A stretch of 64,000 nt of DNA from Odiellus spinosus (GCA_963920705.1 OY987236.1:6310190-6374189), one strand, 5' to 3'. Positions 11,159 through 23,821 are shown, numbered from the stretch's first letter. Notes: a model not told the origin generated them from the letters alone. Program-made: numbers and translations.

Positions 11159-12483
11159 ATGGACTCTCAGGGGCGAATTGGGCCACCTCACGAAGTATTT
11201 CACAGCGCTGGTGTTTGGACTGAATCTTTTGAAGTCAAAGATAAAATTGGCAGCCGGGCTCACGAAAACTACGCTAGTTGCTGTAGGTGTGAAGTGTGTC
11301 ATAAATTATTTTCGCGTCTCGGTGATTTGAAATCTCATTTATGGATTCACACTAAACAAAAAACTTTTAGTCAAACGGGAGGAAGTGTAAGTAAAAACAA
11401 TCACCGACGTAAAACTCACCGCGAAGTTGGTTCGGGATCTCTTCCAGCTGAAACATCATCATCATCATCTAATAACAACCATCACGAAATTCAGTCTTCT
11501 CAGCATCATTTGCAGATGCGTGGGATAACTTCCCACGAACATAATTGCCATATTCAAAACGAATTATTATCGCGAGGTCAAACGGAAGCGCACAGCAGTC
11601 AGTCTCATCATTCGCATATTCAATCCCGCGAACTTCATTGTCAAACCCCAGTTCACCATCAAGGTCAAACCGTATCTCATCCTCAACTAGGACCAGAGTC
11701 TGTCGCTTCTCATAATCAAAACGAAGATAACCGAAAACGTTCAAATCCGTGCGACACGTGTGGAAAATCTTTCTCCTTCTCTAACTATTTGTCCCTTCAT
11801 AAGAGCGTACATACTAAGGAAAAAAATTTCTCGTGCGATCTCTGTCCAAAAAAGTTTTCTCAACCAAGTAGCCGAAATAGACACAGAAAGAAAACTCACA
11901 AACAAGAAAGGTGCGAAATGAGTTCCCCAAACTCTGTGACCATGGCGCAACCTCATCAAAATGATCAGGCGAGAGGATCGTCTACTTCAACTGGAACCAC
12001 TAACCACCAGAAAAAAAACTCAGATCCTTGTCAAGTCTGTGGGAAAATTTTTGCTTTCAAAAACTATATGAAGAGTCACTTAAGAGTAAGTATTATAATT
12101 TAGCAAAAATCAGTACTGTTGTATCTATATTTGATTTTTGAATAGGTGCATAGTAAAGAAAAACCATACGCGTGTGATCTCTGCTTCAGAAGGTGATAAT
12201 AAAACATAAAAGATAAAATGATTTGATTTTATCGCTTTATTTACCATCTCCCATTTTATTTTATTTTATTTTTTTTTTTTTAAGATTTACGCAAGCTAGT
12301 AGCCGGAATTTCCACCGCAAGAGAATGCACAAAGAAGCTAGTTTAATAGAACCCACCCCTCAACAAATGGCTATGCAACCTCCCGTTTCGTCATCTTTGC
12401 AAGAAAATCAACCAAATCATGATGAAAAACCAGCATTTCACTGTAAGACGTGCGTGCCTAGCTATACACCTTACAAACAATAA
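11159..12483 (+). CDS. ZF-C: C2H2 zinc-finger protein, shortest of the three units
   Basis: Three exons: 11159-12085, 12146-12192 and 12285-12483 (391 codons, 390 residues). Fingers: CEVCHKLF, CDTCGKSF, CDLCPKKF, CQVCGKIF and CDLCFRRF; the last two are split by introns at the same relative places as in ZF-A and ZF-B. Where ZF-A and ZF-B have finger 2, ZF-C keeps only KTFSQTGGSVSKNNHRRKTH without the cysteine pair, so that finger is lost. A His/Ser/Gln-rich linker follows. The tail HCKTCVPSYTPYKQ matches the half-finger tails of the other units. Start chosen at ATG 11159, preceded by an open but ATG-less frame. An AATAAA follows the stop almost directly. Confidence 0.78.
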
Positions 12484-12487
12484 CTTT

Positions 12488-12493
12488 AATAAA
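12488..12493 (+). terminator. AATAAA poly(A) signal of ZF-C
   Basis: AATAAA begins five bases after the ZF-C stop codon, implying a very short 3' untranslated region or use of a later signal. Confidence 0.5.
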
Positions 12494-15400
12494 CCACCTT
12501 TTTGGAAAGAAAAAAAAAAAAAAAATTCAGTTTTCGCATTACCCGAATTGAATACCAAATAGGATTTTTGGAGAACGCTTTAAATTAACATATCCTTTAT
12601 GGATCTCATTTTTTGGGGCACAATATTTGTGAAATCTTATTTCACGAAAATAATGTTATTTCATTCCTATCCAATCGAATTATAAACGCGTACATTGAAT
12701 GATACGTGAATATCCGAATTACTAATATAGTATAAATTTTTGAAGAAAGGTTCCGTTGGTCCGCGTTAAGTTTGGTCGGAAAAGGTCCAAGATATTAAAC
12801 TAGAAAAAAAAAAGGCAATTTAATCCGAATTTCAAATTTCTAGATAAATGTTGGGAAAGACCAATGACAGATATTCTAGTAGAAGGCTTGTTGAAAAATT
12901 CAAAATGAACACAGGGTATAAAAAAGAATTATCCAAAAATACCAATAACCAAAAACAAAATTGTGATTAAAATCCGTATTATAACGATATCAAAAAGACT
13001 TTTTGAGTTTTAGAGATGTCCTAAAGAAAAAAAGGAACAATTTCTGAAGGTGCTTGATTGGAGTGAAAATTTATCAAATTTTAAAGTGTAGAAGAGGTTT
13101 TTTGCAATAATGTGAAAGTGTACGGCGTGTGAAGAGAATTTACAGCGTCATTCTATAAGCAATGAACTCGTTTCGCTACAAAAATAGCATCCAAAACTCT
13201 TCAATCGTGATTGATATATTATAATTATAGAAAAAGTTTAAAAATATACAAAAAATCATCATCCCCAAATTGTATCTCATGGAAAAAAGTTCTAATCTTT
13301 CAATTAGAACAGGTCAAAACGCAATATTTATTAATACCTCATAATAATCAAATCCTCTCCGAATTAGAATAAAAATATTTTGGAATTTAAAATACCGAAT
13401 TCTCTCGAACACGCTTAAAGAACATCATTTTTATTTTAACTTTTAACTCTCTTAGAGAAAATACGCTTGCGGGTATTTACCGAAATAAGCCCAGAAAAAA
13501 CTTCACGCTAACGATATGCTTGATGAATTGATTTTAATCTCTCTAATAACAAGAATGTTAAACATTTTTGTATTAAGAAATTGTCCCTCATAACAGACAG
13601 ATAATGATAAAACAGAAAACTGCAGGTAAAATTATTTTTTTAAACAAGTCACAAAGAGAATAAAAACACGTTACACAAACGTACGTGGGTTCACCAAGTA
13701 ATCTTTTTACGTAGACAACACGGGTACATACTAAATATACAAGCAACAAAATCATAATGCAAATATGAAATATACCTTAATTTTTCAACTTTTTATAGAA
13801 AATCCATTTCATGAAATACGGGATAACAAAAACCTATGGGTAACAAATTTATCAAAACAATTCCAACAATTTCTTAATACAAATTTTTTAATCCTCTAAT
13901 AATAATGTCAAATGTTTTATTTTGGTTTTTAAATAGATATTGTTAAAAAACTGTTCACAAGCTAAGGGAGGTAAGGGGGCAAAAGCTTAGATTGAATTTC
14001 AGAACAGAGTCTGCAAAGTTGTGTCAAGAACCCATAGAAGTGCGCAAGAAAACATATATGCTGGCCCCGGCCGTGAAGTTTAATTTTCAATATGGAAAAT
14101 TGACCTTCAGTATTTCTATATTTTCATATTTGGGAAAACGGAATATCCCAGGTCCAGTAGAGTGAAGGAAAGGTTGCCAAAAAGATTTCAAGATCATTGT
14201 ATAAAGTAGCAAACAATCTTTGCAAGAAGTACTGTACAGCATCCTCAAAGTTCTTCCGTGCTTTTATGGGTTTTCTTGGTTGTGTATATAACGTCTGCAG
14301 TTCATATTATAAAAATCCTGATCCTGCCACGTCACATTAGTTAAAAAGGTTTAAGTAAATGGTTAAACCAAGCATTTTCATTTTTCTTGATTGAGGTAAT
14401 GGTTTATAGTAACAATAATACGGGAACTAAGCCCATATGCAAGCTTATAAGTTATACCATCAAGCTTGTAACAAAAAAGAAATGCAGAGTTTACAGAGGC
14501 CCTGTTTATAACCATAGTTAGAATCTCTTGAAGTATTCAGAATTTATAAAGCTTGATACAGGATGGAGTTTAGCTTTATATGCTAAAAACTAAGAACACA
14601 TTAAAAAAGCCATTCTCTTCTCATAAATGTGTTCTTCTGTAAACTTAATTTATTTTGTTTTTCCAACCTTGAATTGCCAGTATTTATAGGCTCCCTAAAT
14701 AAACAATTCTTGGAAATAAAGGCTAGTCTATAGCTTTGACTGTCCTGCTAACTCAAAATTGAATAGACTTAAAATATTTAGCCAAAATTTTCTGTGGTAA
14801 TGCGGGTTGATTGCTGTAATTTATAGAATCTTAAATTGTTTGCTATTACCCTCTAAATATATTTTAGAATACAGCTTTATTAGTACAGTTATTTATTACA
14901 TGTATTATTTCACCTCCAAAGTTTGGTCACGCAATGGTCTGTTCGAGAAAAAAAGTTTTAACTTGCATATGGACTTGTTCAAAATATTGTCCTATACCCT
15001 AGTATTAGTATTTGAATCTGCAATATAAAACCTAATTTTGCGGGATTTAGAAACTCTAAAGAGTCCGGGGGAGTTATGAGAAAAATAAGTCACAAAATAT
15101 TGTGGTGTATTTACCGTGTTTGTATTTAAAAAAGTTTAGGTTTTTAGTGGCTATTTAAAAAAACCTTAAATCAACTCCTGGAGTCATATATATATATAGT
15201 TGTGTTTAGAAAACCATTCCCAATTTGTTTAATTTAATTTTAAATTAAAAACACTAAATGTCTCTTGGGAATGTCCTTTATTTAGGTGGTTGAAAGCTTG
15301 CATTTGAGATTTTAAAGGGACTATCTGCGATTTTTAAAGCCCCTTTAAAGTCGCTTTCTTTCCTTGCTTAGCGGACGATATTGACCATAACAAATTGTAC

Positions 15401-16300
15401 AGCCATTGTGCATAAGGGAAGATGATTTTAAAGGGGAAAATTCTAGAACAGATAGGGCCTTTAAGAGGTACTTTTATTTTATTTTAAATATGGTTTTAAT
15501 ATCTGATTTATTGAAACGTGTAATTTTAATTTATGCAGAAAAAATTCCTAAATATGAAAAGGTCTGTTTGTTTCTTAAAAAAGAATTATAATAATATTCA
15601 TTTCTTTTTATAAATGTGCCTTTTTATTTTTAAAAATCAAAGTTTAACTATAAAAGAAACTGAATATGCAAAACATTGTCCGAAGTAATGACATCTTGTA
15701 TACATTTTTTGGTTTTAACTCGTTGATACGTGTGTTAAATTTGTGGAGAAGTTCCTGATATTATAGCCCTATAATTTGTTTTTGTAATTGTGTGTTTATC
15801 GAATTGTGATTATTTATCAGTTGTTTATGTAATTTTAATTATGAAATGATTTAAAAATAAATCATTTTCATTGCGACATTACGCTTAAAACGTGGAACTA
15901 CATGTATATGTTCAAGCGGCTTACCTACTTCTAATTATTTACTTCTGTTCTTATGTAATACAGGTAAATGCAGTTCCTCCAGTGCTGCCAGCCACTTGTG
16001 AGCTCATACTGAAGTAACTGAACTGAAGCAGAGCGAAAGGACAGCAGTTCACTTTGGAAACTGAACTGCGCTCAAGCTCCTGAAAACGCTGAAATGAAAG
16101 GAAAGCTGGGTAAGAGGGATAGATTTTTCTTTTGCCCCTTTATTGATCAACAACTGGATTTTGATATTTTGAAAATAATTACCCATGGACTATTTTATTA
16201 ATTCTAATATTTTAGAAATATATTAAGGGAAATACTTTGCAGTTTCATTTGCAAGAATCACTGGTCCGGATGACTAGCTGAAAAAAGAACTTATTTCTAG
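12494..16300. other. Gene-poor spacer between ZF-C and TBCE
   Basis: No coding exon recognised on either strand. It contains one TTAA-flanked element at 15312-15464. A less AT-rich patch at 15963-16110 contains a small inverted repeat around 'cagttcactt...aactgaactg' and ends in a donor-like ggtaagag; it could be a 5' non-coding exon of TBCE, but this is a guess. Confidence 0.4.
15312..15464. mobile_element. TTAA-flanked MITE, family T2 (about 153 bp)
   Basis: Begins TTAAAGGGACTATCTG and ends with the reverse complement of TTAAAGGCCCTATCTG. TTAA at both edges fits the target site of piggyBac or Kolobok-type DNA transposons. Inside are internal 'ccctttaaag' and 'tttaaagggg' arms. Other copies: 34911-35073, 35070-35220 and 42460-42635. 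Non-coding. Confidence 0.75.
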
Positions 16301-16394
16301 GCCTGTAAACAGGGTCAATAATGATTCGTCTGCTACTACCGACGACGAAAATTGGGAGCTTTCACTTTTCATCTCAAAAAAGTTCAAGTATATT
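16301..16394 (+). other. Possible upstream exon of TBCE
   Basis: Bounded by a good acceptor (acttatttctag) and a good donor (gtaagtt). One frame is fully open and joins in phase 0 to the TBCE frame in the exon opening at about 16734 (sequence ggcctcaaa). It has no in-frame ATG, so it is either 5' untranslated sequence or part of an N-terminal extension whose start lies further upstream. Confidence 0.4.
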
Positions 16395-16751
16395 GTAAGT
16401 TAAATTTCATTATTTATTTTTTAGTAAGTTAAAGTTATTGAAATCATAATCTAAGCCTCCCTATCTATTAATGCTCATGCGGCTTTTTTTCTTTGACTAA
16501 TCTTTTGAATGATAAATAACTTAATTTCATGTTTTTAAGCCTTGGCTGAAGCCAGTTTTAAAAACTGAAGTTCATGTTCATTAACCAACACCCAAAATTC
16601 GATTTAATTTTTAATGATTTAATTATATTATGAAACCATAATTAATTGAAATAATTATAATCATCATCATTAAAGTTACGTTAAAATTCAATTTCCACTT
16701 TATATCTCATTAAAATTATTTAATTTATTTCAGGGCCTCAAAAAAGTAATC

Positions 16752-19700
16752 ATGATTATGCGAGAGGTGGTGTCCGACCAAGCATTATGTCAAAATATAC
16801 CCAAAATTGGATCAATAGTAGATGTTGAAGGTTCTAGGGGAACAGTGCGATACTTTGGCGAAGTTAAAGGCACCAAAGGTGAGTCCCATCTATCTGTAAA
16901 ATATTTGTAGAATTGTTATACCTTACATATATTTTTTGTTAATTCAGGATTTTGGGTAGGCATTGAATGGCTTAATCCAGAAAGAGGGAAGCATAATGGA
17001 ACTTACAGTGGTATTCACTATTTTTCCACCAGGTAGGACCGCATCTCGTAACAATTTAGAAATTTTGACTCTTACCACTTTTTCGGATAGGCATCCAACA
17101 TCTGGTTCTTTTGTGAGACCTCAAAGGGTCAATTCTGGAATATCCTTGAAAGATGCCATTTTAGAACGTTACGGGGACCCGGAAGTGGTTGTATTACCCG
17201 AGGAAGAAAGAAAATTAACCAAATGTTTTGATAGAGTTATTGAATTTGTTGGTGCTGAAAAACTCACAAAAAAAATTAGGTCATTATTTATTTAGAGTTA
17301 ATTTATACTCTTAAAACTTGCTTATTGATATAGTTATTCGTATTCCAGTCAGCTAGCCAATTTGCAAACTGTGTGTTTAAAAAACGCTCTTGTATATGGA
17401 ACTGGCAAAAATGACAATTTAGAATCATTTGTGCCAAATTTGAAAGAGCTGGATCTCTCCTCAAATTTGATAAATAGCTGGGAAATGGTGGCAACTATAG
17501 TAAAACAATTCCCATCCCTTGAAACCCTTATTTTAAGGTGAGCTAATGAATAATAAAATTATCAAAGCAATTTTTAAAGTTAGTCTAATACTTTTCGAAT
17601 ATTATTCATGTTACAGTGATAATTCTTTGACTATTCCAAATAATCTGGAAGAATTTTACGATGCTTTTAAAAACTTAAAGATTTTGGTTATGAACCGGTT
17701 GAATTACACTTGGAATGACGTTGTCACGTGTTCAGCCATGTGGCCCAATCTGGAACAACTAATACTTAGTGAAAATAATATTATCGAACTTGGACAAGGA
17801 CCGTTAAACAACCTTCAACAACTAACCTCCATCGATTTATCATCCAATCCCATCGAATACTGGGAAAATATCATGAAACTTGGTGACTTGCCGCGGTAAT
17901 TTTTTTTTGCAATTAGCCCATTACAGTATGACCAAACTTCATATTTTTCCTGATTTTTTTTTTTTTTTTTTTTTTCAATACCTTCATATTAATTCCTTTT
18001 TTCCATCATCTATTCTTCACAACAATCTAAAAGTTTCCTCATTGAATGAACCCCCTGTCCCAGCAATGCCAAAATTATTTTCCACCTATCACTCTCGACT
18101 CTTAAATTTTATCTCTTTCTTTTGAAATGTCTAATTATTTGGAATACGTATATGGCTTTTGGATGCTAGTTAAGAGAAGTGAATCTATTATTCTCATATC
18201 GCTTCCTATAATTAAGTGTTCTTTTCTTACAATTCACCTCAGAATTTCATTTTTTTTTTTTTTTTTTTTCTTATAAAACATTAGAGGTTTTTCCCTGGTC
18301 ACCCTTTCATTAGTGTTTAAGACTTAAATACTGTACGCAATTTTACAGGCTACTTGAACTTAATCTCTCCCATTGCGATATATCCAATATTTTATTTGAC
18401 AATTGCCCAACTGGTTCTAAAACTAAAAAATTCCAAGCTTTGGAATGTCTCAGCGTGTCTCGTAACAAATTAGAATCCGTAAGTTTTAATTTTTAAATTC
18501 AAAAATTTTATTAGCGTAAACCTTGTTACTTTATCGGCAGTGGTTAGACATCGCTGAGCTTGCCAAACTACCAAACCTAAAGAAGCTAAAAATTTGCGGT
18601 AATCCGATCATGATCGTGGAAAATTGGAATTCAAGTCGACAATTAGTTATCGCCAAATTGGAAAACCTTACGGAGTTAGATGGAGTTCCGATAATGAGAC
18701 AAGAGCGTAAAGGAGCTGAAGTAGATTACCTCAAAAAATTTCACAAAGAGTTTTTGAGTTTGGGTGGAACGGGAGATGCTCAAAATAAGTTGAATGAAAG
18801 ATTGGAATTTGCTCAACTTCATCCGACTTACGCCAAATTAGTTAAAGTTTACGGCGCCGCTGAGGAAAGCGAGACGTCGGTTAAAAATGTCACCAAAATA
18901 TCGTTACTGAGTATCCTTTTTAATTATAAAATACTAAGGAATAAGGAACTGTGAACTATAACATTTGTCGAATCAAAATTTAATGTTTGACTGGTTCTTA
19001 AATTTATTACTGGATGACAAAAACCAATAAAGGTATCGCACAGTTCTGATAAAAAATTAAAAATATAACCAAAATTTGAATAGACAATGCAAAATTGGCC
19101 TTAACATCTGATTCAGATCTGGTTTTAACTTGCCCCAAGATGAGCGTAAATAATCAAATAACCAAGAAAATCCCTGGTAAGTAAAATAATTTATTCAGGG
19201 TAGAATGCAACCTGACAAAAAGTGATTTTCTATTGATTACTCTTGTGTATATTTAGAAGTAGCAATAAATATAGTATAGAGAAGTTTATTGCTGAGTTAA
19301 AATGTACGTTATAATTGTTAAGGTCAAGATTGGGATATGTGCTCACTTTCAAGCCAGGATCTAAAGTCCAGGGCATTGGGCATGCTAGCTAGAATAGTAT
19401 AAGCGTTTGCTTAGGTGGTGTACTCTGTGATAGACATGGAGGCCCGGGCCTATTTTTATGTTGAGATGATGATAGTTTCTATATTCATGACAATTTTACC
19501 TGGTTTAAATAAGCCTAATTGAAAGTTAAAAATTATAAACACAGGAAAATAGGCTTAAAGGGAGAGTGCAACCTAATAACAAGTGAATATTAATTGATTC
19601 TGTATTGTTTAAATAGGCCTAATCCACTAGTAAAAAAATTACTAACCAATATTAAACTAGAAATCAATTTAAAACTTACCCAGAAAATAGGCTTAGCAGG

Positions 19701-20989
19701 ATTCATGGAGATCCTGAATTTATTCACTTTGATGGGTCAGGGACCAATGAGCAAAGTCCCGTTGTTAAGGCAAGATCTCCATGAGCTTTCCAATAACATT
19801 CGATTGGTAACTTATATGCTAAGAAATATAGGATCTCCATGAATCCAGGTAATAAGGCTATTTTCCATGTGAGTTCAATTGATTTCTAGTTTAATATTTA
19901 ATTTTTTTTTTTACTGGTGGATTATATCTATTTAAACGACAAGGAATCGATAAAAAATCACTTAGGTTACATTCTCCCCTTAACAAAAGGATGTAGAGCT
20001 TGAACTCTCGACAATTGTCAACCTCCAGCCTAGTTTGAATCGTTTTACTGTCAGAATAAAGCTCTTATTTCAACTGAGACTCATTAATGACGAGCTTTCA
20101 AACTCACAATGGATCTTTGTGAAGCCTACTTCTAGAGTAAATTGAAAATTGATTTCTAGCTTTATATATATATTTTTTTTTTATTTGGCCCATTTTGATG
20201 GAAATGATAAAAATTAAAAACCTTTTGTTAGGCTTCAGTCTTATTTTGAAGTACAAACCGTAAAAAAATTAATTTTAAATAATTATCTACTGTTTTTCTT
20301 TGTAGCAACAATGACTGTCGGGAAGTTAAAAGCCATGGTGCATCGTTTATTTCGGGTGGATGTTGGGGATCTGAAGTTATCTTATTCAACCATCGAGGTA
20401 AATATGTTCTTTTTGCTACATTGAGCCAGTTGCAAATTTTAAAAAGGCATTTAGTGCTAGAAAACTATCATAAATTATTGGGCTAAAAATTTGTATTCTC
20501 ACAGCTTAGCTTTAATACAACTAGAACTATTTGGGTTGCGTGATCATCTGTTTTTAGTAACGTTAAGCTATGTAGTGTCTCTTTTTACTTATCACATTGC
20601 CAGTTCTAAAAAATTGTTATCTGTTAACTTGGTTTCTCGAGTAGTTGGGCCTTGGCTTTCGATTCAACCCAGTTTTAGACTAGATTCATTTCTTGAGATT
20701 TGGTATAATTTTAGACTAGATCACGTGGTTACCAACAAAATGTGGTTGTAAAATAAATATTATCAAGCTAGATTGCGATCTATTTTAGGCTACTTTTAGT
20801 TTAGGTCTCATTATCAATTTCTAGATGCTTAAATTATTTTTGTCACTACACTATAGTGGTTTTAAAACGAGTGATGTTTTTGTGTCATTTTGACAGAAAC
20901 CGGAACAATTTTATAGTTTGGATAATGATTTGCAAACTTTGTCATTCTTTGAACTGAAAGATGGTGATATTATTATTGTTGATTGGTAA
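16752..20989 (+). CDS. TBCE: Tubulin-specific chaperone E (tubulin folding cofactor E)
   Basis: Ten exons: 16752-16878, 16948-17032, 17091-17279, 17349-17537, 17617-17895, 18349-18478, 18541-18910, 19084-19176, 20306-20397 and 20897-20989 (549 codons, 548 residues; the human protein is 527). An N-terminal CAP-Gly domain shows GFWVGIEWLNPERGKHNG (residues 43-60) and the following RHPTSGSFVRP. A central leucine-rich repeat region includes LKELDLSSN and LEQLILSENN blocks. After a linker comes a C-terminal ubiquitin-like domain starting near residue 488 (MTVGKLKAMVHRLF) and ending in IIIVDW. In the known family, TBCE binds alpha-tubulin through CAP-Gly and works with cofactors C, D and B in making and dissociating tubulin dimers in the cytoplasm. 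Start at ATG 16752 is by comparison; ATG 16758 is also possible. The donor after 17279 (gtcatt) is weak. Confidence 0.92.
19555..19983. mobile_element. TTAA-flanked MITE, family T1, in TBCE intron 8
   Basis: Left end TTAAAGGGAGAGTGCAACC, right end the reverse complement of TTAAGGGGAGAATGTAACC, with TTAA at both edges; 429 bp. The interior motif 'aataggctta...ggattcatggagat' recurs near 35920 and, in part, near 22090 and 56405. No coding capacity. It explains why this intron exceeds 1 kb while most TBCE introns are 60-80 bp. Confidence 0.72.
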
Positions 20990-22765
20990 AACCAACAAAA
21001 TTCATCGTTGAACGATTATTTTTATTAAAGCTCAAAGCTTTGGGAGTTTATGGAATTATAAAATTCACCATTTATAAGCTTTAATTATTAAAAAACACGC
21101 TAATTTGGGCCTACTAAAAAATAATTATAGGCTTAAAAATAATATATGGGTTATTAAAGGGTAAATGAAACTAAAAGTAAAAAACAATGACATGTAACCC
21201 GAATGAAACATCCTAGTTTTGGTATTTTTAAAAATATTTATTGAAAAAGTGAAAGTTTTATAAAGTGATTATTTCAACAGTTTTTTTTTTTTTTGGTTTT
21301 TTTTTACCTTCATATAATACTGTAAAACCAGAAATGGAAATTTAAGGTTATTTTTAAACTCTCTAACAAGGTTTTAGTAAGGAAAAGAGAGAATGAAGAT
21401 TCACTACAATTTTAAGAGACTCCTTATCGTTTAAATAATCGTTCATTAGATTACTAAATTAGAATATTTTTTTTTTTAACCTAAAGAGAAATTTAGGGAG
21501 AATGCGGAATCTATAACTTGTTTTAGAACTCCATTCTCCCTTTAGAGGGAGGGTTTTAAATTTATTTATATCATATTTTTGGAAGAACAAATGGAACCTT
21601 GAATAAGTCTAAATATTTTTGCTATAGTTAAACAGTTTCTTCGATTCTTACATATTGTAGGGTGGGTTTTTTTTACAAGGGGCTGTGTGCTTTTTCCAAA
21701 GATTTGTTTGAGGGTTATAATTTTACCTCTTGGTTTTAATGAAGCCCCGTTCACACTAGAGACTTTGAAACTGAAATTTCGGGATCAATAAACAGAATTA
21801 TCTTCAAAAGTGAATTTGAACGTTCAAAACAGTTTGAAAACAATGCCTAGTGTGAATGTAGCTTGAATACAATGCGGCAATTTGTATGGCCAAAGTTTAC
21901 TTTTTAAACTGTAAAACTAATAGCTTTAAACTAGAAATGTAGGATTTATTTTCTATCAATTCCTTATCATTTAAATAAGCTTAAATGGATTCGAGCTAAA
22001 GTGGCGGGTCGTTTGAAACAAAGTTAACATATCACTGCCTTAACTTCGGTTCTAAAACAATATTAAGCTAGAAATCAATTTTAACTTGGAAATTAGCTTA
22101 ACAAGGATCCATGGAGTGTGTTGTATCCAACGTTTAACCACCCCAAAGTTGATTAATAGAGGGCATCACTCAACACCAGATTAATCCATTATGTTCTTAT
22201 CATTAGTTAAATAGCTGGAATAGTTAATATTATACTGTTTAATAGGGTCAGAAAGTAAAAAGTAGTTGAGGGAGAGCTAAGTTCTACTACTTGGAGTTAA
22301 GGACGAGAATGACTAGAACTTGAGGGGCTCTCATTCATCTGGTGTTAGTTTCGCCCTCTGTAATCTACTTTGGGTTTGTTTGTTATAGTTTGGATACAAC
22401 AGAGTTTAACTATTTTCTGGCTAACAAGTGAAATCGTGCTAATCTCTTGCCTAGTTTGGCCCTGTTTTAAGGATAAGGAAACGATAAAAATCACTCATGG
22501 TTATGCCTTATTCTCCCTTTAACTCAAAATTTGCCCTTCAACTTCAAGTCTCAAAAAAATCCTTGACAAGCTACCCACAACCCCAAGGTTGGTATTCTCT
22601 CGGAATATATTTTATAGAATAAGGGAGGAATTATTTAACATTGATAATTATAATTTATAAACTATAATCTACTATTACCGTTAACAACCCACAACACATT
22701 TTTATTTTTTAAATTTTGTTATTTTTTTAAAAGAATAAGTTATTCTAGCTGTAACAAATGCAGTT

Positions 22766-22796
<31 letters not shown>

Positions 22797-23541
22797 CCAA
22801 AATTTGTTTTCAAAAGAAGACACTTAGTTTTATTTTGTTTAAAAACATTTTACGTTAAGAGTTCGTGACTGGTGCATCACTGCTTTTTTAAATCTCCTCT
22901 TAATGAAAAAAAAAAAACATTTTAAATACACATTCACTCAAGAAAATCTGGGGAAAGAGCTAGGTCTTCTTAAATTTAACTACGTATTATTTTTTCTAAT
23001 TTTCTACGCTAATTGTAAATCAAAATTAATATACACAAACATATGATGTACCATTTTAGGCATCTTTGGTATTTTACATATTTTTTTTAATTCATAGCCG
23101 CATTTTAAGTTTTACAAACCCCAATACAATGGTCACAGATTAGATTTAGGCTCAACCCCTTTGAGATAGGTTATGGCTAAGGCTTCAATAGAGTAGTGGC
23201 GTTTAGGCTGGACATGTGTGTGTGGTTTAGCCATGCCTCTCCTTCGCCGTGTTTTTGTCCTCCATCTGGGAGCGTTTTTAACATGGAGTTTTATAGCTCC
23301 CATACCCCACCCAGATGGGGGATGAGACTTGTGACCTTTAATCAAGAGGTAAAGGCCAGTACTCTATAATAGACCTAGTGTATAGGAATTGAGCAGACAA
23401 AGGGCAGAGTTGACTACTTCCTCCCATATTGGCTTTTTTTTGGAGAATCAGTGCTAGATTATCAATCAAGCAGTTACCTATGGGACAAGAGATATTTTTG
23501 TAAGGTGTTACAAAAGGGGCTTCTACTGCCTACAGGCTCCA

Positions 23542-23571
23542 AGCATGGACGAATTATAATTCGTCCATGCT
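23542..23571. repeat. 30-bp perfect palindrome
   Basis: agcatggacgaatta is followed directly by its exact reverse complement, with no spacer. The bases beyond position 23541 and 23572 do not pair. It lies in non-coding repeat-rich sequence. Confidence 0.9.
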
Positions 23572-23684
23572 CCAAGATTGTTAATCTGGTACTGGGGAAG
23601 GGGGGGTTCCTGGATTGCTTCGGAGAGGCAAAGACATCACCACATCGGTTAATATCACCATTATCCGCTTCCTATACTTTTAAC

Positions 23685-23821
23685 TTAAAGGGAGTGTAAA
23701 GATTTGGTCGAAGGTGAAAGGTAATGCATGAAAATCCTGCCTCTATGTCTAGCAAACGTACTCAAAATCAGGGCAAGTTACGTAGAACACGATTGTTGTG
23801 TTTGATTTACACTCCCTTTAA
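23685..23821. mobile_element. TTAA-flanked MITE, family T3 (137 bp)
   Basis: Left end TTAAAGGGAGTGTAAA and right end TTTACACTCCCTTTAA are exact reverse complements over 16 bases with TTAA at both edges. A related sequence lies in WDR81 intron 6 (45301-45433). Confidence 0.75.
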
